Source: Desulfobulbaceae bacterium
Lineage (GTDB): Bacteria > Desulfobacterota > Desulfobulbia > Desulfobulbales > Desulfurivibrionaceae
Assembly (NCBI GenBank): GCA_003517965.1
Contig: DOZO01000043.1
Location: 590-12,908, forward strand
Length of the DNA: 12,319 nt
Reading direction: 5' to 3'
Shown: piece by piece, positions 12,015 to 12,319 of the stretch
Position numbering within the stretch: the first letter of the stretch is position 1
Layout: every line of letters starts with the position of its first letter
The notes under the pieces: generated by a model
Seen by the model: the letters and a program-made list of their open reading frames with translations, nothing else
What the model was told of the DNA's origin: nothing
The model's database searches: none
Translations under genes and position numbers: made by a program

Positions 12015-12319
12015 TCAAATCCCCGCGTTCTCCAAGGCTGCCTTGATAAAATTCGTGAACAGAGGATGCGGCTTCATAGGGCCGGATTTGAATTCCGGAT
12101 GAAACTGGCAGCCAAGAAACCAGGGATGGTCGGGCAGTTCGACAATCTCCACCAGCTTCTCGTCCGGCGAGGTGCCGCTGATAATGAGCCCATGTTTCAC
12201 CAGCTCGTCCTTAAAGACGTTGTTGAATTCGTAGCGGTGCCGATGCCGTTCTGATATCTCGTCCGTGCCATAGGCCTGATGGGCAAAGGTGTCCTGCACC
12301 ATCTTGCAGGGATACGCGC
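12015..12319 (-). CDS. pyrG: CTP synthase, C-terminal fragment (gene continues beyond the window)
   Basis: About 100 C-terminal residues of PyrG, which makes CTP from UTP using glutamine-derived ammonia. The visible part belongs to the glutamine amidotransferase domain: AYPCK, then EISERHRHRYEFNN (the hallmark segment), and FLGCQFHPEFKSGPMKPHPLF, which contains the catalytic His and Glu of the amidotransferase triad (FHPEF). It ends LENAGI with a TGA at 12015. The start and the synthase domain lie outside the window. pyrG is often immediately upstream of kdsA in related bacteria; here about 2 kb intervenes. Confidence 0.95.
   Translation of the reverse strand, partial: AYPCKMVQDTFAHQAYGTDEISERHRHRYEFNNVFKDELVKHGLIISGTSPDEKLVEIVELPDHPWFLGCQFHPEFKSGPMKPHPLFTNFIKAALENAGI

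Overview
The window reads as chromosomal DNA of a Gram-negative, anaerobic bacterium, most likely a Desulfobacterota (deltaproteobacterial) relative of the Desulfobulbales. The evidence is a metal-dependent-type KdsA with KdsC and LptC (so an LPS outer membrane), a ferredoxin-coupled 2-oxoacid oxidoreductase, a DsrC/TusE-like protein, a rubrerythrin-like protein and a probable selenoprotein. The lineage is inferred from gene content; no search was run. All supported genes lie on the minus strand, so transcription runs from high to low coordinates.

Right end (12319 to 11986): the 3' end of pyrG (CTP synthase) and a weak candidate terminator. Next, 11945 to about 10087, is a small accessory island. 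It holds a Phd/YefM-type antitoxin with a collapsed PIN (VapC) toxin remnant, an intact antitoxin (PF09720-like) whose ParE-family toxin is broken by an in-frame TGA inside a roughly 42-bp palindromic insertion, and a GIY-YIG (T5orf172-like) protein. The island separates pyrG from kdsA, which are often neighbours in related genomes.

Housekeeping block (10053 to 7068): a candidate promoter, then kdsA-kdsC-lptC with overlapping ends, then pyrF and a strong hairpin. These genes make and export Kdo/LPS precursors and UMP.

Redox cluster (7004 to 1944): a good sigma70-type promoter, then a small four-Cys protein, a thioredoxin-like protein, a DsrC-like protein, a ferritin-like diiron protein, a 98-residue unknown, and korA-korB. 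The main discovery is here. The thioredoxin-like gene is split by an in-frame TGA exactly at the first position of a CxxC motif. The TGA is followed by a well-formed bacterial SECIS-like hairpin, so the true gene is 6041..6610 and encodes a UxxC selenoprotein with a helical-repeat tail; ordinary ORF calling would give a truncated 150-residue protein starting after the active site. The neighbouring DsrC-like protein has lost both canonical DsrC cysteine positions (Trp and Val instead) and carries a C-terminal extension ending in Cys-Cys. Together they suggest a dithiol/selenothiol relay, but no partner is proven.

Left end: recQ, preceded by an 8-bp perfect inverted repeat that encloses its ribosome binding site. 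Its stop codon lies in a 22-bp sequence that recurs, inverted, inside the broken parE gene 11 kb away.
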